Counted from the stretch's first letter, positions 15,743-24,204 are shown. The stretch is 50,538 nucleotides of DNA from JBFLYZ01 sp040756415 (GCA_040756415.1 JBFLYZ010000025.1:1-50538), one strand, 5' to 3'. A program made the numbers and translations. The notes: a model not told the origin generated them from the sequence alone.

Positions 15743-16338
15743 GCCTGCTGCGGTACAAAACCAAGCGCAACTTCCGCTACACCCCCGAGCCTGAAGGGGG
15801 CATGCGGAAAACAAAAAAGCACATTTTCGTGATCCAGCGCCATAAAGCCACGCGCCTGCATTACGATCTTCGTCTTGAACTGGATGGGATGCTTAAAAGC
15901 TGGGCCGTGCCCAAAGGCCCTTCCCTGAACCCTTCCGACAAACGCCTGGCCATGATGGTAGAAGATCATCCATATGATTATAAGGATTTCGAAGGTATCA
16001 TTCCGGAAGGGAACTACGGGGCAGGTATCGTAGAGATCTGGGATAAGGGCCATTATACGCCCATCAAGGGGCAGAGCGAAAAGGACCTCAAAACGGGGTT
16101 AAAGTCGGGCAATCTCAAATTCACCCTGCATGGAAAAAAGCTTAAAGGCGATTTCGCGCTGGTGAAGCTCAGAAGCAGCGAAGAGAACGCCTGGCTCCTC
16201 ATCAAGCATAACGATGAGCATGCCGTGCATGAGCCGTATGACAGCGAAGAGCATACGCCCAAAAACTCACCGATCAACCGGTGGCTGCGTGAAAACCGCA
16301 AGCCCGTAAAAAAAAAACGAAGCAGTACGGCCCTGTGA
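15739..16338 (+). CDS. LigD 3'-phosphoesterase (PE) domain protein
   Basis: A 199-residue stand-alone LigD 3'-phosphoesterase domain that trims 3' ends before ligation. The catalytic set is visible: IQRHKATRLHYDLRLE with His35, His41 and Asp43, then the DHPYDYKDFEGIIPEGNYGAG region (split as DHPYDYKDFEG and IPEGNYGAG), and the C-terminal VKLRSSEENAWLLIKHND. In Pseudomonas-type LigD this domain is fused in front of the ligase domain; here it is separate. The last codons contain a ten-A run (16308-16317), and the ligase frame is already open from 16293, so the two proteins could be joined by a one-base frameshift. Stop overlaps the next GTG start by 4 bases. Confidence 0.93.
   Translation: MSLLRYKTKRNFRYTPEPEGGMRKTKKHIFVIQRHKATRLHYDLRLELDGMLKSWAVPKGPSLNPSDKRLAMMVEDHPYDYKDFEGIIPEGNYGAGIVEIWDKGHYTPIKGQSEKDLKTGLKSGNLKFTLHGKKLKGDFALVKLRSSEENAWLLIKHNDEHAVHEPYDSEEHTPKNSPINRWLRENRKPVKKKRSSTAL
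16308..16317 (+). other. A10 homopolymer at the PE/LigD junction
   Basis: Ten consecutive A bases lie near the end of the phosphoesterase gene in its AAA codons. In the ligase frame the same stretch is also open (from 16293 through GTG 16335), so addition of one A, by polymerase slippage, ribosomal -1 shift or sequencing error, would yield one PE-ligase-polymerase protein. Confidence 0.6.
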
Positions 16339-18245
16339 TCAGCCGCAAAGTGGCGGATTTCGTCCGGCCCATGCTGGCCAGGGAAACCGACAAACCCTTT
16401 AACGATCCAGAATGGATATTCGAGATCAAATGGGATGGTTACCGCGCCATAGCCGAACTGGATGGAAGTGTACGGCTCTATTCGCGGAACGGCAACTCAT
16501 TCAATGAGCTGTATCCCGTGATAGTTGAAGAGCTGGTTAAACTGAAGCTACGCGCCATTATCGATGGCGAGGTGGTAGCTTTTGACGATAAAGGACGCCC
16601 TAGCTTCCAATTGCTGCAAGATTACCAGCGCAACCCGGTATATCCTCTTTGCTATTACGTGTTCGACCTGCTGGCGCTTGAAGGCAGGAACACCTGTGAT
16701 CTGCCGCTTGTCGAAAGAAAGGAATTGCTCAGGAGGATCATCGGCAAGAGCCCTGTGATACGCTATGCCGACCACATCGAAGCCAAAGGCAGGGTTTTCT
16801 TCAGCCGGATCCGGCAAATGGATATGGAAGGCATTATGGCCAAAAAGGCCGACAGCCGTTATTACCCCGGCAGGCGCACTTCCGAATGGCTGAAGATCAA
16901 GCACAGCAAGACGCGCGATGCGGTGATTGCCGGCTTCACCGAGCCGGGCGGGGCAAGGAAATATTTTGGCGCCCTGGTGCTGGGCATTTATGACGGTGGG
17001 CGGCTGAAGTATATGGGGCATACCGGCTCAGGGTTCAATGACATTACGCTGCGGGAAACTGCCACGCTCCTCGAACCCCTGATCATCCCGCATTCACCTT
17101 TTGACGAAGCCGCCAAGACCAATATGCCCGTTAGCTGGGTAAGGCCCGAGCTGGTATGCGAGATCAAATATACGGAGCAGACCCGCGATGGGCGCCTGCG
17201 CCACCCTATATTCCTTCATCTGCGTAAGGATAAAAAAGCAAAAGAAGTAACCATGGCAAGCGAAACGACAATACCGGAAAAAGTGGCCAGGAAAAGACCG
17301 GTAAAGAAGAATGACCGGCAGATACGGGGGAAAAGGAATACCGTTAGCATACGGGTGAGCCGTATAGAGGTGCCCGTGACCAACCTCGATAAGGTCTTCT
17401 GGCCTGAGGAAGGCATTACCAAAGGCGATGTGATCAACTATTACATTTCAATAGCGGACCATATCATGCCCTACCTGAAAGGCAGGCCGCAGTCCCTGAA
17501 GCGCAACCCGAACGGCATCCGGGACGAAGGGTTTTTTCACAAGGATGCCGGGGATGAGGCGCCCGAATGGGTAGAGAGCGTAAAGATCTACTCCGAATCC
17601 ACCGGCAAGGACATTGACTACATCCTCTGCAATAATAAGGCAACCCTCACCTACCTCAATAACCTGGGCTGTATCGAGCTCAATCCCTGGAACTCCACCA
17701 CGGCTGCGCTGGATCACCCGGATTACCTTATCATCGACATCGACCCATCTGACAAGAACAGTTTCGGACAGGTCATAGAAACGGCACGGGCATTCCACGA
17801 TATCCTGGAAAAAGTACGTATCCCCAGCTATTGCAAGACCTCAGGGGCCACCGGCCTGCATATTTTCATTCCCATGGGAAAGAAGTACGCCTACGACCAG
17901 GTGAGGGGTTTTGCCCACCTGCTTTGCATGATGGCGCACGACCGGCTGCCCGCCTTCACCAGCCTGGAGCGCAACCTGAAGAAACGCGGCAGCATGATCT
18001 ACCTCGATCACCTGCAGAACCGAAGGGGCCAGACCCTGGCCTCGGTCTACAGCCTTCGCCCAAAACAGGGTGCAACCGTTTCTTTTCCGCTCGAATGGAA
18101 GCAGGTGAAACCGGGCCTGAGCCCCCAGCAGTTCAACATACACAATGTGCCCCGCATCATTAAGAAAAGTCTTCGTATATTCTCAGGCGTGCTGGGAAAA
18201 GGCATTGATATGAAAAAAAGTCTCGACCGGCTTACCCGAACATGA
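16335..18245 (+). CDS. ligD: DNA ligase D, ligase and polymerase domains
   Basis: A 636-residue ATP-dependent ligase with C-terminal primase-polymerase. The ligase domain (about 1-300) has the KxDG motif EIKWDGYRAI with adenylated Lys32, then DGEVVAFDDKG, and the C-terminal OB part EIKYTEQTRDGRLRHP. The polymerase domain (about 345-630) has VTNLDKVFWPEEGITKGD, the metal-binding DIDPSD, and the YLDHLQNRRGQT block. Start is GTG 16335, in a GTGA overlap with the phosphoesterase gene. The combined order PE-LIG-POL equals Pseudomonas LigD split in two. It fills and seals double-strand breaks with Ku. Last gene of the operon. Confidence 0.95.
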   Translation: MISRKVADFVRPMLARETDKPFNDPEWIFEIKWDGYRAIAELDGSVRLYSRNGNSFNELYPVIVEELVKLKLRAIIDGEVVAFDDKGRPSFQLLQDYQRNPVYPLCYYVFDLLALEGRNTCDLPLVERKELLRRIIGKSPVIRYADHIEAKGRVFFSRIRQMDMEGIMAKKADSRYYPGRRTSEWLKIKHSKTRDAVIAGFTEPGGARKYFGALVLGIYDGGRLKYMGHTGSGFNDITLRETATLLEPLIIPHSPFDEAAKTNMPVSWVRPELVCEIKYTEQTRDGRLRHPIFLHLRKDKKAKEVTMASETTIPEKVARKRPVKKNDRQIRGKRNTVSIRVSRIEVPVTNLDKVFWPEEGITKGDVINYYISIADHIMPYLKGRPQSLKRNPNGIRDEGFFHKDAGDEAPEWVESVKIYSESTGKDIDYILCNNKATLTYLNNLGCIELNPWNSTTAALDHPDYLIIDIDPSDKNSFGQVIETARAFHDILEKVRIPSYCKTSGATGLHIFIPMGKKYAYDQVRGFAHLLCMMAHDRLPAFTSLERNLKKRGSMIYLDHLQNRRGQTLASVYSLRPKQGATVSFPLEWKQVKPGLSPQQFNIHNVPRIIKKSLRIFSGVLGKGIDMKKSLDRLTRT

Positions 18246-18298
18246 GCATCGGGCATCTCAAAAGGGCTCATTGCACGGCTTGAGAAACAAGGAAATAG

Positions 18299-19039
18299 TT
18301 ATCCGATTTTGTTAAGTACTTTGATCGTGCGCTTCATCTTTCGATGCGAGTTCGCGCAGCGTGATTCCATCCTGTTCCAGGATAAAGTAGCCATAAAGTA
18401 TTCGTGGCGCGAACCCGGATCGGCATTGAATACCGGCCGAATGCCTTTGAAATATTTCAGGTCCAGGCTCAGTCCATGCAGCGTCTGGAGCAGGCGAATA
18501 CCACCGAACCAGCTCATGTCGAGCGGTGCGGTTTCCGTTTTAAAATTACGGTTTTCGGCACCGTTGGTAAGCTTCGACTGAAGAGTATATCCGAATTGAA
18601 TGCCCCCTTCCAGGCTGATAAAACTGTTATCCGGGTTAACGAGGAATCCCCTGAACCTGTTCTGGTAAAAATTAACCTCGAAAGAAAGCGGGAAAGTCAG
18701 GTACAGAAGAGAAGCATCGTAATTCTGAAGCAACAGGGTATCCTCCAGGATAGAGCTGTTCTTTTTACTTCCGGCCCCGGTCAGGCCCAGGCCAGCGTTG
18801 ATATACAACAGCGGCTTATCGTTATTACGCCTGACACGGTAGAGCAGCATGGGATAACACTTGGCAAAAGATGCATGGTATCCTAACTTGAAATCTGAGG
18901 TGGATATATTGCTGATGATATGCGCGTAGGTGACACCCGCGGTGTACCGCCTGATGCGGTATCCGGTCCGTTGGGCGAAGACGCTGGCAAATGCCATCAC
19001 CGCCAGCATGCTCAGCGCTATAGCCTTACCGCTCTTCAT
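18299..19039 (-). CDS. Putative outer-membrane beta-barrel protein
   Basis: A 246-residue exported protein: a signal peptide (MKSGKAIALSMLAVMAFASVFAQ, cut likely after the Ala-Phe-Ala region near residue 22) then alternating aromatic-hydrophobic strands such as RYTAGVTYAHIISNIS, LLYLTFPLSFEVNFYQN and MATLSWNRM. This fits the small outer-membrane beta-barrels common in Bacteroidota. No specific family is recognised. The C-terminus is basic and lacks a clean terminal aromatic strand. Its start overlaps the stop of the upstream gene by 4 bases, so the two form an operon. The region has a lower GC look than the NHEJ block. Confidence 0.7.
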   Translation of the reverse strand: MKSGKAIALSMLAVMAFASVFAQRTGYRIRRYTAGVTYAHIISNISTSDFKLGYHASFAKCYPMLLYRVRRNNDKPLLYINAGLGLTGAGSKKNSSILEDTLLLQNYDASLLYLTFPLSFEVNFYQNRFRGFLVNPDNSFISLEGGIQFGYTLQSKLTNGAENRNFKTETAPLDMSWFGGIRLLQTLHGLSLDLKYFKGIRPVFNADPGSRHEYFMATLSWNRMESRCANSHRKMKRTIKVLNKIG

Positions 19040-19533
19040 TTGTATCCCAGGTAGGCCTCCAGTTTGCCCTGCTCTTCCGCTTCCAGAAATTTCTTGATGC
19101 CCTTGGTCATGACCACGTCATTGTCCTTCATCCGAAGGTAATCCGCGAACAGCCTGCAGGCGCCCAGTTGAACCGTTTTCTCATCTTTCAGCTTATCCGG
19201 GTTCTCCAGCACGAACTTGGTCAGGCAGGCCAGGTACACCCCTACCAGCAGGGGGTTCTTCTTTTTATCCGAGAGCTTGGATACCTTCCTATTAACACTG
19301 AAGGTATGTGCGGTGTTTTCCATCCATTTGATATTGAACAGCGATGCCGTTAGTGCATCCTGGTCGCACACACGTTTGCTTAGGATAAAGTTTACCGCCT
19401 TGAGCACTTCCGGCTCAGCCTTTTTACAATCCTCGGCCGTCTTTAAGGGGATCTGGGAATAGTCCTGCTGGCCTGCTGCCGATGTTATCGAAACAAGCCA
19501 AAACATGAACAAAAGGATACCGAGTCGGTTCAT
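19036..19533 (-). CDS. Secreted hypothetical protein
   Basis: A 165-residue protein with a clear signal peptide (MNRLGILLFMFWLVSITSAAG, cleaved about residue 21). The mature part is mostly helical, with two cysteines early (AEDCKKAEPEVLKAVNF and KRVCDQDAL) and one pair later (ACLTKF, GACRLF), so disulfides are possible. No family is recognised. It overlaps the downstream outer-membrane-type gene by 4 bases and was probably cotranslated with it, so a joint function at the cell envelope is a guess from context. Confidence 0.68.
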   Translation of the reverse strand: MNRLGILLFMFWLVSITSAAGQQDYSQIPLKTAEDCKKAEPEVLKAVNFILSKRVCDQDALTASLFNIKWMENTAHTFSVNRKVSKLSDKKKNPLLVGVYLACLTKFVLENPDKLKDEKTVQLGACRLFADYLRMKDNDVVMTKGIKKFLEAEEQGKLEAYLGYK

Positions 19534-19565
19534 AGGTTCAGATTTTTGGATGAAAATAGTTCCTT

Positions 19566-19673
19566 TTAGTACGCCATCATCTTAATTTCCACCCTGAGGT
19601 TCTTTTGCTCCTGTTTCTCCGTGACCGGATCAGGATAGAGCATGCGGGTATTGTTCCACTCTACCACCATCCA
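19566..19673 (-). pseudogene. Coding-like 3' extension after an in-frame TGA
   Basis: Directly after the TGA (19674-19676) of the YD-repeat gene the same frame stays open for 35 codons, starting W-M-V-V-E-W-N-N-T-R and ending K-M-M-A-Y before TAA at 19566-19568. The end, with its P-x5-E and basic/aromatic close, looks like the usual last strand of such YD proteins. This is probably the original C-terminus cut off by a nonsense change (TGG to TGA). Confidence 0.5.
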
Positions 19674-20630
19674 TCATTTGCCTATTTCAAATTCCTCGAA
19701 CACCTCATATTCCCCTTCTCCGGTCATGGCTTTATATCCGGATTCCGCGAGCAAGGTTGTGTCCTTATAATATTTATATATCCTTGCGTTTTTGCTCTTA
19801 TTCTCTGCATATTCCTTTACCAGCCGACCTAGCTCATCGTACTCGAACACACGCACCTTCAGCTTTCCTTTATACATCAGGCTTTCCTTGATCATATTGC
19901 CCTTGGGATCATACTCCATGCCGTATTCCATCAGATTTTCGCCATAGTGAATCTTCTTGGAGGGCAGCAAGTGGTCCCCTGAAGGCTGCTCGTATACTAT
20001 TTCGAGAATAAGCTTGGGTTCTGACTCGGTAAGATCTCCGTAGCTTCCGTCCGGCTTCAGCTCAGCATAAATATTGATTCGTTTATACTGGTATTTGATG
20101 ATCTGTCCCTGCGCATTCTCCTCGTATGCATGAACATGCTTGTGATAGCCCTCAAAACCCTCGGCATACCAGTGATACTCTTCAATCAAACGGTTCTTGT
20201 TGTCATACTTGCATTCCGTTCTCATCCCATCGTCATTATCAGTATAATTGAATATGTATTCTTTGATCTGCCCATCGCTATTGTATTTATAGCTGTTTCT
20301 CACGTGCAGGCTTATTTTTCCGTCCTTGATCCTGTGTGTTTTACTCAACACAAGCCGGTCCTGATCATTATAGAAATAGGTAGTAATGAGCGTATCGCCC
20401 GCGTAGTTGAACTCGGTATATTTTACCTTATTTCCCTTTTTATCATATTCGGTCTTATATTCCAGTTTTTTCTTTCCGGAACTGTAAATCCTATAATGGG
20501 AAATACTGCTAATACCGTATTGCAGAATGGGCTTTTTGTCCTTATTCACCTCAGCCACTTCATCATTGATGTTGCCGGCAGAAAGTGCATAACTTAAAAG
20601 CAAAAGAATGGAAAAAAGAAAATGTTTCAT
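19674..20630 (-). CDS. Secreted YD-repeat-like protein, probably truncated
   Basis: A 318-residue exported protein with a signal peptide (MKHFLFSILLLLSYALSAG) and a chain of YD-like repeats: YDKKGNKVKYTEF, YNDQDRLVLSKT, YNSDGQIKEYIF, YDNKNRLIEEY, YDPKGNMIKESL, YDELGRLVKEYA. YD repeats form beta-strand shells in Rhs/teneurin proteins; the short Bacteroidota forms have no known function and lack a toxin domain. The frame continues for 35 coding-like codons after its TGA stop, so the protein is likely a shortened form. It sits in an AT-rich run of small secreted genes. Whether it is active cannot be told from sequence. Confidence 0.75.
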   Translation of the reverse strand: MKHFLFSILLLLSYALSAGNINDEVAEVNKDKKPILQYGISSISHYRIYSSGKKKLEYKTEYDKKGNKVKYTEFNYAGDTLITTYFYNDQDRLVLSKTHRIKDGKISLHVRNSYKYNSDGQIKEYIFNYTDNDDGMRTECKYDNKNRLIEEYHWYAEGFEGYHKHVHAYEENAQGQIIKYQYKRINIYAELKPDGSYGDLTESEPKLILEIVYEQPSGDHLLPSKKIHYGENLMEYGMEYDPKGNMIKESLMYKGKLKVRVFEYDELGRLVKEYAENKSKNARIYKYYKDTTLLAESGYKAMTGEGEYEVFEEFEIGK

Positions 20631-20684
20631 ATGCCTTGTTTGGGTTTCCGTTTACCGATATGTTTTTTCACATGCCTGTTGTAA

Positions 20685-21005
20685 TCACTTAACATATTCT
20701 ACGCTGAAACTGAGATCATCTTTTCCTTTCCAGGTATAATATCCGGTTTCTCCCTTGTCAAGAAGAATGGTACCCCAAGCCCCTCCTTTATAAGACACCT
20801 TCACCTTCTTATCCGATCCATTATAAACCCTGAAGTAGTCGTCATACAGGTTCCATTTATCTTTCCCATCGAAATCCACTCCAGCCCAGCTTTTACAATA
20901 TTGAACTTCAATATCCGGATAATCGCTGAGGCTAAACCAGTCCCCGCACTTATATTGATCTGAACCGATCATCGTGGCGAGAATAAATATGAACATCAGT
21001 TTCAT
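20685..21005 (-). CDS. Small secreted hypothetical protein
   Basis: A 106-residue protein with a short signal-like N-terminus (MKLMFIFILATMIGS). The mature part is rich in Trp, Tyr, Asp and Lys and alternates like a small beta-sandwich (YFRVYNGSDKKVKVSYKGG, LLDKGETGYYTWKGKDDL). Two cysteines (YKCGDW and QYCKSW) may form a disulfide. No family is recognised. It stands alone between a 54-base gap to the YD gene and a 45-base gap to the next gene, all on the same strand and in AT-rich DNA. Confidence 0.6.
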   Translation of the reverse strand: MKLMFIFILATMIGSDQYKCGDWFSLSDYPDIEVQYCKSWAGVDFDGKDKWNLYDDYFRVYNGSDKKVKVSYKGGAWGTILLDKGETGYYTWKGKDDLSFSVEYVK

Positions 21006-21050
21006 GTTTCAGACTGTTTAATTGTTTATATCCAGGTAAATAAAATGACT

Positions 21051-21629
21051 TTAATGTCCGATCAATACGCCTATCCTTCCCATTAGCCCCCCGGCTGAAA
21101 TGGAGGATCCATAAGGGGTGAACAGAAAGTTCTCGTACACCGCCTGGATAAAAAATCCGCTATAGTCGTCACCCACCTCGGCAACCAGGATGCCTCCGCC
21201 CGCTTCCAGGCACATGCCTAATGAGGCGATATCGCCAACGGAAAACAATGCCCCACCGCCCAGGTCCATCTTCAGCCCCAGTCCGTACCTGTCGCCAACC
21301 GGCAAAAACAGTTTTTTAGGTATGATCGAGGCCGTCAGGTACATTGGGATAACGCTGCTATAACGATCGGGCTGGCCCTCCCATTGATGCTTTAATCGGT
21401 AAAAACCGGCCTGAACGCCAAGCCGTATGGACTTACTTCCTCCAAAAACCTGGGTGCTGAATCCCATCACCGAGGCATCGGCATAACGGCCATCCTGGTA
21501 ATACTTCCATTTCGGGCCAAGATCAAGCTGAAATGTAACGGCCTGCGAGAAGGAAATATGCCCGATGAATAATACGAAGATCATTGCTGCTGTTCTTCGC
21601 AGTGAGTTAAGAAGGTTCAAGGTTTTCAT
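21051..21629 (-). CDS. Secreted hypothetical protein, possible outer-membrane barrel
   Basis: A 192-residue exported protein. ATG 21629 is chosen because the reading frame above it covers a perfect palindrome and no signal peptide, while here residues 1-29 form a good signal peptide (KTLNLLNSLRRTAAMIF then VLFIGHISFSQA). The mature part is short beta strands with many glycines (FQLDLGPKWKYYQDG, LGVQAGFYRLKHQW, GLGLKMDLGGGALFSVG, SAGGLMGRIGVLIG), like small Bacteroidota outer-membrane proteins. Family not recognised. It follows the two-component system, separated from its response regulator gene by the dyad at 21710-21733. Confidence 0.65.
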   Translation of the reverse strand: MKTLNLLNSLRRTAAMIFVLFIGHISFSQAVTFQLDLGPKWKYYQDGRYADASVMGFSTQVFGGSKSIRLGVQAGFYRLKHQWEGQPDRYSSVIPMYLTASIIPKKLFLPVGDRYGLGLKMDLGGGALFSVGDIASLGMCLEAGGGILVAEVGDDYSGFFIQAVYENFLFTPYGSSISAGGLMGRIGVLIGH

Positions 21630-21709
21630 GGTCTTTATCTTTAAGTGAACTGTTACAGCAAATATCCTTCGTCCCGCAACCCTGCACAATACCAAAGCGC
21701 TGGCATTTT

Positions 21710-21733
21710 TGCATACCAAGTAGTTGGTATGCA
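21710..21733. promoter_or_regulatory. Perfect 10-bp inverted repeat (24-bp dyad)
   Basis: TGCATACCAA (21710-21719), spacer GTAG, TTGGTATGCA (21724-21733). It lies between the response regulator stop (21760) and the gene at 21629. Flanking bases are A/T rich in both directions but no strong T tract follows on the minus strand, so it may be an operator for the downstream gene or a weak terminator. Confidence 0.5.
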
Positions 21734-21759
21734 TTTATAAACAATTAAGAGACAGGATA

Positions 21760-22407
21760 TTAGATGAGCTTGTTCTCGTATGCGAACTTCAGCAGGCCGG
21801 CCAGGTTCTTTGCCCCGGTCTTCTGCATGATGTTTTTGCGGTGGGTCTCTACCGTGCGGTAGCTGATGAACAACGCATCCGCGATCTTCTCGTTTGTATA
21901 CTCTTTTGCAAGGAGTTTCACGATCTCTACCTCGCGGGGAGTAAGCACTATTTTGGGAGATGGGCGCTGCTCCGACTTCATTTTATCTACATAATTGCTC
22001 ATGATGCTTTCCTGAACCTCATCGCTGTAGTACTGCCCCCCGCTTACCACTTTTTTAATGGCTTTGATCAGTTCCGTACTGGTCGTGTTCTTCAGCACGT
22101 AACCCGACACCCCGGCCATGAGCATCTCGGAAATGAACTCCCTGTCGTTGTGGGTGGTGAGCATAATGAGCTTGATACATTCATGCCGTTCCCTTATCCG
22201 CCTGGCCGCATCCATCCCGTTCATCACGGGCATATTGATATCGAGTATGCATACGTCAGGCTTGCTTTCAGCAACCCGCAAAAGAACCTCTTCCCCATTG
22301 CTGGCCGTAGATACGATATCAAAATCCTTTTCGGTCCGGAGCAGGGATATGATCCCGTCAAGGAACAACTGGTGGTCATCAGCGATCAGCAACTTCACTT
22401 TAGCCAT
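21760..22407 (-). CDS. NarL/FixJ-type response regulator
   Basis: A 215-residue two-component response regulator. The receiver domain has the acidic pair Asp10-Asp11, phospho-acceptor Asp56 (CILDINMP), the Thr/Lys switch (MLTTHND, GVSGYVLKN). The LuxR-type HTH (VLTPREVEIVKLLAKEYTNEKIA ... SYRTVETHRKNIMQKTG, here shown in two parts) occupies the C-terminal 65 residues. It overlaps the histidine kinase gene by 8 bases and is surely its partner. LuxR-type domains of this class bind inverted repeats as dimers; possible targets here are the dyads at 21710-21733 and 24205-24230. Those links are inferred. Confidence 0.94.
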   Translation of the reverse strand: MAKVKLLIADDHQLFLDGIISLLRTEKDFDIVSTASNGEEVLLRVAESKPDVCILDINMPVMNGMDAARRIRERHECIKLIMLTTHNDREFISEMLMAGVSGYVLKNTTSTELIKAIKKVVSGGQYYSDEVQESIMSNYVDKMKSEQRPSPKIVLTPREVEIVKLLAKEYTNEKIADALFISYRTVETHRKNIMQKTGAKNLAGLLKFAYENKLI

Positions 22408-24157
22408 TGGAACGTATATCCTTTAATGGTATTTCTATGGTAAACAGCGTACCGCGCCCTGCGGCCGAATCTACATCCATGCGGCCGTTCAGCGACCGCA
22501 CCCGCGACAGGATGTTCGACAAGCCTATACCCTTCCCCTGTATCATCGTAAAGCCGTAGTCGAAACCCTTACCGTTATCCTCAACCGTTATATTGATATA
22601 TTCAGGATATTCTATCAACTGCACCGTCATTTCGCTGGCTTCAGCATGCCTGACCACATTATTCACGGTCTCGAGGATGATACGGTAGATGCTTATCTCC
22701 GCGTTCTCCTTCAGTCTCCCTTCCAGGCCATGCATGGTAAAGGTAATACGCAGCGCTGAATGACTGCTGATCCGGTCGAAGAGGCTTTTTAAGGCTGCCT
22801 CGAGCCCCAGCTTGGAGAGCGATGCCGGCATGATGTTATGAGCGATATTCCTCAGTTCGGCCACAGCTTCATCGATCAGCCTGAGCGATGACAGGTACCT
22901 TTCCTTCTGAACATCCGTAAGGTCGAGCTTTTCCTCTTCCATGCGCGCCAGGTTCATCTTGGCGGTTGAAAGAACGGACCCGAGCCCATCGTGCAGGTCC
23001 TCGGCAAATCTTTTCTGTTCCTGGTCCTGGACGGTAACGGCTACCGTAAACAGCTCGCTCTGCTGCTGATTGATCTTCACCTGGTACTCGTTCTTGCGCT
23101 TCAACTGTCTCCGGTTATAGAGCAGGAACAATATGGTTAGAAGCAGGCCACCGCACAGAATTACTACATTTCGTATTTCCGCGCTCTGCCTAAGCGCTGT
23201 GATCTCGCGGTTCTTCTTTTCCGCCTCGTACGCCTCGCTCATTTCAGCAATCCTCCGGTTAAGATCGGAGGTAAAGAGATCATTATCCAGGCTGTCGGCC
23301 AAACGCAGATAGGTATAGGCCCGGCCGGAATCGCCCCGGCCAAGATAATACGCGGAAAAATGATCATAGGCTGTTCTTAACTGCGAGCGGTTATTGGTTT
23401 CCAGGGCCAGCCGTTCCTGCTCCCTCACGTAAGGAAACATCTCCTCCCATTTCCCGAAATGACGCAGGTAGCCTGCAATCTTCGAGCAGGTATTGGAGAT
23501 GGCCTCCTTTATGTTGTGCTTTTTAAAAATCGGGTATGCCATTGAACAATATTCCAGTGCTTTGGTATGGTCAAGCATGACCGAATGGTAAAAAGCCGCC
23601 AGCTCGTTGTAGCTATATGCCATACATACCGAATCTTTTTTCTGTTCACATATCCTGATCCTGTCCAACTGGCACTTCAGAGCAGTTAAGGTATCAACCG
23701 GCTTGATCATCATATGAGCGATTCCTTTCACGAACAGGCAGCCCAGGATGCCGCTGGTATCATTCATCTCCCGGAACATTTTCAGAGCCAGGTCATATTC
23801 CGGAATAGCCTGCGTGTAAAGGCCAAGCCAGGCGCGTACCCATCCTATATACCGGTGCGCATGCGCTATGCCCTTCTTGTAACCTTCCTCTTCCGCGATG
23901 CGTAGGCCCTTCAGGAACACCTCCAGGGCCCTGGCATAATTGGTCTTTACCACATAACTCTCACCGGCTATGATGCAGGATTCATAAAGTGCGATCCGGT
24001 CGTTCTCCTGTTCCGCCCTTTTCCGCAATCGTTCCGCAAAGGCCAAACCCGAATCCGGAGCGTTTTGCGCAATTTTGACAAGCGAGTCTAGTGCATAGCC
24101 ATATGCCAGCGCATAACAGGGAAATACAGCGGACAAAAGGAGCAGCGCTCTTTTCAT
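22400..24157 (-). CDS. TPR-containing sensor histidine kinase
   Basis: A 585-residue NarX-type kinase. Residues 1-19 form a signal peptide, followed by about seven TPR-like helical repeats in the periplasm (about 25-310, e.g. ALEVFLKGLRIAEEEGYKKG), one membrane segment (330-348, ILCGGLLLTILFLLYN), a coiled linker, HisKA_3 with His389 in AEDLHDGLGSV, and a C-terminal HATPase (NNVVRHAEASEM, DNGKGFDYGF, GIGLSNI). Signal and TPR binding partner are unknown; this class often senses peptides or envelope proteins. It forms an operon with the response regulator (8-base overlap) and is divergent from a T9SS secreted protein. Confidence 0.94.
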   Translation of the reverse strand: MKRALLLLSAVFPCYALAYGYALDSLVKIAQNAPDSGLAFAERLRKRAEQENDRIALYESCIIAGESYVVKTNYARALEVFLKGLRIAEEEGYKKGIAHAHRYIGWVRAWLGLYTQAIPEYDLALKMFREMNDTSGILGCLFVKGIAHMMIKPVDTLTALKCQLDRIRICEQKKDSVCMAYSYNELAAFYHSVMLDHTKALEYCSMAYPIFKKHNIKEAISNTCSKIAGYLRHFGKWEEMFPYVREQERLALETNNRSQLRTAYDHFSAYYLGRGDSGRAYTYLRLADSLDNDLFTSDLNRRIAEMSEAYEAEKKNREITALRQSAEIRNVVILCGGLLLTILFLLYNRRQLKRKNEYQVKINQQQSELFTVAVTVQDQEQKRFAEDLHDGLGSVLSTAKMNLARMEEEKLDLTDVQKERYLSSLRLIDEAVAELRNIAHNIMPASLSKLGLEAALKSLFDRISSHSALRITFTMHGLEGRLKENAEISIYRIILETVNNVVRHAEASEMTVQLIEYPEYINITVEDNGKGFDYGFTMIQGKGIGLSNILSRVRSLNGRMDVDSAAGRGTLFTIEIPLKDIRSNG

Positions 24158-24204
24158 GGGGTACTAAAAATAATATTTTAAAATCCCTCCGCAAAACATT
24201 TACT

